Shown piece by piece: positions 60,837 through 64,000 of a DNA stretch of 64,000 bases (positions are counted from its first letter, which is position 1; the number at the start of each line of letters is the position of its first letter). The DNA lies in the NCBI RefSeq assembly GCF_932526225.1, contig NC_064034.1, forward strand, positions 5,442,001-5,506,000. The letters run 5' to 3'. Source of the DNA: Nematostella vectensis. Lineage: Eukaryota > Cnidaria > Anthozoa > Actiniaria > Edwardsiidae. Below the pieces are notes generated by a model. It searched no databases and had not been told where the DNA came from. It saw only the letters and a program-made list of their open reading frames with translations. A program made the translations under genes and the position numbers.

Positions 60837-63569
60837 GCGTCGTCTTTCGTCGCGCACTGTCACTCTGTCGATGAAGAGTGCCTGTCCAATGTACTGCAAC
60901 ACTAGTTTGACGAGGTTTCCTGGGTTGACCTTACTCGGAACTATCAGACTGACCCGACCAGACTCCACGGAGCCCAGATCATCCAAATACCTGAAATGAC
61001 AACGTCTTTGGAATTATTCTATAAAAGAATGTAAAAAAATGTAAACACCCCTTTAAAAATAGATAGCAATTGGTCGAATTTTATACCCTAAGAGATAACA
61101 GAATCGGAAAAAAACGTTAAATATACCCTTAGAAATACCTTTAGAGATAGCAAAATCTGAAAAAAATCCTTCAACACCTAAGGGATGGCAGTTGGTCGTA
61201 ATTTATACCCTAAAGATGTGACGCCTGGATCACCCCGTCTACTTTTCTGGAATTTCCCCCCCCCCCCCATCCCCCCCCCCCCCCGGGTCAGAGTAATACT
61301 CACACCGGTTTGGGTAATATTACTGAGCCTTCACTACCGATGAGTGTGATCTTTATCTTCTTGCTTGTCAACACAAAGAAAAGACTAGAACCTGGCTTCA
61401 GACCAGACAGTACAACACTAAAGCTGTACGGCGGTGCTAGAAAGAAACAACCGCATCCATTACAATACTTAAGCAGCCTTGTTTTCCTTATGATAACTCT
61501 GGCATGGGGACATGGGCGACTTCAGGGGAGGGAGTTTTTTTTTAAACCATTGGAAACATGGAAACGCCCTGCTGAGCTTGCTCCTCAGAGCTTCCTTGTT
61601 CTAAAAGGTTTCGGAATGTGTGAAAAAATGCCTGATTTTCAGAAGCATACGAGAGATAGTTCTCCCTGGAGAGTCTCCTAGGATAGGTGAGAAAGGAACC
61701 TAATCAAATTTTAAACTTACTGCAAAATGGGGGCTCTGCTGTAGTTAACATGAAGAACTTTCCTGTGACATTTGGAGCGTTCTGGTCAGCGTCATATCCC
61801 ATACGTGCGCACGCTCCGTTACAACCAAAGCATCGGGCCTCTTTGAAGTCCTCCCAGGAGTCGCAAGGCATTGCGAGATTAGCGCATGCGCTGTTTATAG
61901 ATTCGGTGAAGAAGTTGATTACCTTCATGTGATCGCACGCGAAGAGCCACGCAATTGGTACGTTGCGCATGCTACGTATCTTTGCAAGTACGTCTAGATA
62001 TGGAACAAAAAATGGTACTGATCTTTTAAATATCTCTGCGAACTCTCGCCGGCGATTTCCTTCTTCCGCCATTCAAAATCTTTCAAGCGTTTTATTGGCT
62101 AACACTGAAACGCTTTCCAAACACGCCAAATGCAATTCTGAGTGTTTGCATGACGGGAGCCAGAGAGCGGTTTAGCCAAAGACGACGATAACGGGGTCAG
62201 TTGGGGACGCCATCGTTTGCCAATGTCCTTAGTTTATTTTCATCTGTTTCTGGTCCTAATATTTTGCTTATTCAATTGCAGTAAAGTTTGAAATTAAACG
62301 ATTGTCGATCTCAATGCACTAGCCGTCGTCGTCGTCCTTGCTTAGGGTTCCTATTATTGACGACGCGAGTACATTTTAAAAATATTGGAAAAGGAAACAA
62401 ATAAATTGTATTTAATTGAATTGCGTCATATTGTTTCTCCTCTCTAGCTGTCCCACCCTAGGTTATCTGTATTCCCATATATAGCATCCAATGTCTCAGG
62501 AATTGGATGAGCGTGCACAATTTAATAACCACTACCTTGTACGTTCCTGATGTAGGTGCAGCCAGGCTGAGACTTCCCGCCATTTGGATAAAAATCCAGG
62601 TTACCACATGGTCTACTCAACCCCAGGCTCCCCTCCAAAAAATTAGTGCCAGCGTCTGTGTGAATGACGTCAACGAATAAAGCGTCGCTAGGGTCCAGTC
62701 TCACGGCCGCGTGGCTCACGTCGAAGCCGGGGCGTGCCGGATCCAAGCCTAAGTATTCATCAGCACAACTATAATCAGACGCTCTACAATTGATTAAGAA
62801 CAATTTAATTACAGGGTATATATAAAGAAAAACAAGGTACCATAAAAGAAAAGCGGGGGGGGGGGGGGGGGGGGGTTGGACTAGCTCGGTAGGAGAAGGG
62901 CACCCCTTTATTTAGCACACCTCCTGGCCACGCCACGATTTGTATGGGTTGGTAGTTTGCATAATCTGGCTAAATCCAGTGCGTCTTCGATAGTTTATAA
63001 ACCCCCAAAAGGCATCATCTGAGAGCGCGTGGTGTATTTCTTGGAAAGGACCGTACCTGTTATCCTTCCGACCTTCCCAGACAGCCTCTCTCCCGCGTAC
63101 CCAGCCACATGCGCACCTAGACTGTGCCCAATCAAATGCACACGGCGCAAATCAAAGTCGAAAACGCGTTGTATGGTAGTGATGAGTTCGGCGAGCTGTG
63201 CTCCCACCACCCTAGTATTTCCAGCGGCCACGTGGTACAGATTTAGCCCGTCCGCTCCAGATTGCCAGTCTACGGTTATCACGTTCATGGGTTCTCTTTT
63301 GAGCAGCTCGTCCCGCATGACGCGTATCCAGGACACATTCCCGCTCTGCATGAAGCCGTGGATAATTAAGACGAGTTTACGATCGCCGCGAAAAGCAGTC
63401 GAGTTCCTCGCTAGTCGTTTGGGATCAAGACGTTCTCCCGCTTGCATCTCTGGTGTAAAGAGGGTGAAACTCGTCGCGATTTCTAACGGAGTTTGGGGAA
63501 GTTCCATATAAAGACAGTCGAATGGAGGTGCGGAAGAAAAGCACCCATAGTCGCCATAGCATACTGTAT
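60831..63569 (-). CDS. Pancreatic-lipase-family enzyme with C-terminal PLAT-like domain (first exon missing)
   Basis: Minus-strand exons: 63569-63057, 62748-62536, 61993-61721, 61436-61304, 60990-60831; GT-AG junctions, phases agree, stop at 60831. It is a secreted-type serine hydrolase acting on triglyceride or phospholipid esters; the exact substrate is unknown. The nucleophile is Ser in [16 protein letters not shown], the acid is Asp in GLDPA, and the base is His in [17 protein letters not shown]. Other family marks are [25 protein letters not shown], and paired cysteines around the His region. Exons 4-5 here form a beta-rich PLAT-like end ([25 protein letters not shown]). The signal-peptide exon was not identified and may lie in 63570-64000 or beyond the window. 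No breaks are seen. The gene is convergent with copy B's end and not obviously linked in function to its neighbours. Confidence 0.88.
62855..62875. repeat. 21-base poly-G tract in lipase intron
   Basis: Uninterrupted G run between the GHSLG exon and the GLDPA exon. Confidence 0.9.
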
Positions 63570-64000
63570 CTGTCGATATTAAATAGAGTGAAAGTACCAT
63601 TAATTTGGATATTATTTTCTTGGTGGCCTATCAAAGGGTTGTGGATCAACCAAAAACCAAATGGCAGAATAGGAGAATAGTTGGTAACACGGCTTTACTT
63701 TTTCTCCGCGTGAAGCGAGTGACCTCCATGAGTCTAAGAAGAAAGAATATGCTGTATGGATCTCTTTAGCTCGATAAAAACATAGGATCTGTTCATCAAA
63801 CAACTTTACTAAGGTATAACCAAAGTAGGGTTATGCTATATTCAGATAGATGAAGTCATCTTCATCTGCTTCATAGCCCGCCTTTTTGTTGGCCTTGATG
63901 ATTGACCTTATATTCCAAAAGCGCATTGAACGGCTATTTTTAGTCGAAGGTAGGCGCATGGTTACAGCAACAAAAACCGGATAAAGAACAAATCTAACAA
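63570..64000. other. Upstream of the visible lipase exons, no feature recognised
   Basis: It should be intron of the lipase gene, since the exon at 63569 begins in phase with a preceding exon (acceptor TTTAATATCGACAG). I found no convincing signal-peptide exon on the minus strand. Confidence 0.5.

Noticed and set aside
61310-61681. Plus-strand 123-codon frame
   Set aside because: Antisense to the PLAT-like lipase exon 61304-61436, whose splice sites and phases fit.

Overview
The window is animal nuclear DNA. Genes are split by GT-AG introns, there is no operon structure, and the mobile elements (Polinton/Maverick, Penelope-like, CR1/L2 LINEs, many foldback elements) fit an invertebrate. The repeat families and gene style suggest a cnidarian, probably a sea anemone such as Nematostella; that is inference, not proof.

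Layout. 1-6345 is a 54-bp satellite with a 2,593-bp higher-order period. 9028-9573 encodes a small protein with an N-myristoylation signal. 9972-24090 (+) is a 13-exon TRP-type cation channel gene: ankyrin-like N-terminus, six membrane segments and a pore. Its intron 10 is filled by about 4.6 kb of a 35-bp minisatellite, and a tRNA-Thr lies antisense in another intron. 25347-60530 is a tandem segmental duplication (copy A 25347-50222, copy B 50327-60530). Each copy carries a four-exon cytosolic sulfotransferase gene on the minus strand. Copy A is about 15 kb longer, mainly because a 14.2-kb Polinton (29203-43386, with a 6-bp target duplication) sits in intron 1 of its sulfotransferase. 60831-63569 (-) is most of a pancreatic-type lipase gene ending in a PLAT-like domain; its 5' exon(s) were not found.

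The Polinton. Long terminal inverted repeats enclose an integrase, an A32/FtsK-like packaging ATPase, a broken major-capsid gene, a candidate minor capsid gene and several small membrane or basic proteins. I see no B-family DNA polymerase. What remains of a replication gene at the left end is a SF1-helicase C-terminal piece followed by an HNH domain, cut off on its 5' side by a CR1-type LINE. The left terminal repeat was itself invaded, at its (TA)n tract, by two 5'-truncated Penelope-like elements arranged head to head, which make a near-perfect 2.2-kb palindrome. Several Polinton genes are frameshifted, so the element is probably dead. A 13-bp motif recurs six times among its genes.

The two duplication copies act as each other's empty sites. 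They show which insertions came after the duplication: the Polinton region, a LINE and two foldback elements in A; a foldback element and an ORF-bearing insert in B. They also show that a shared retroelement-like fragment came before it.
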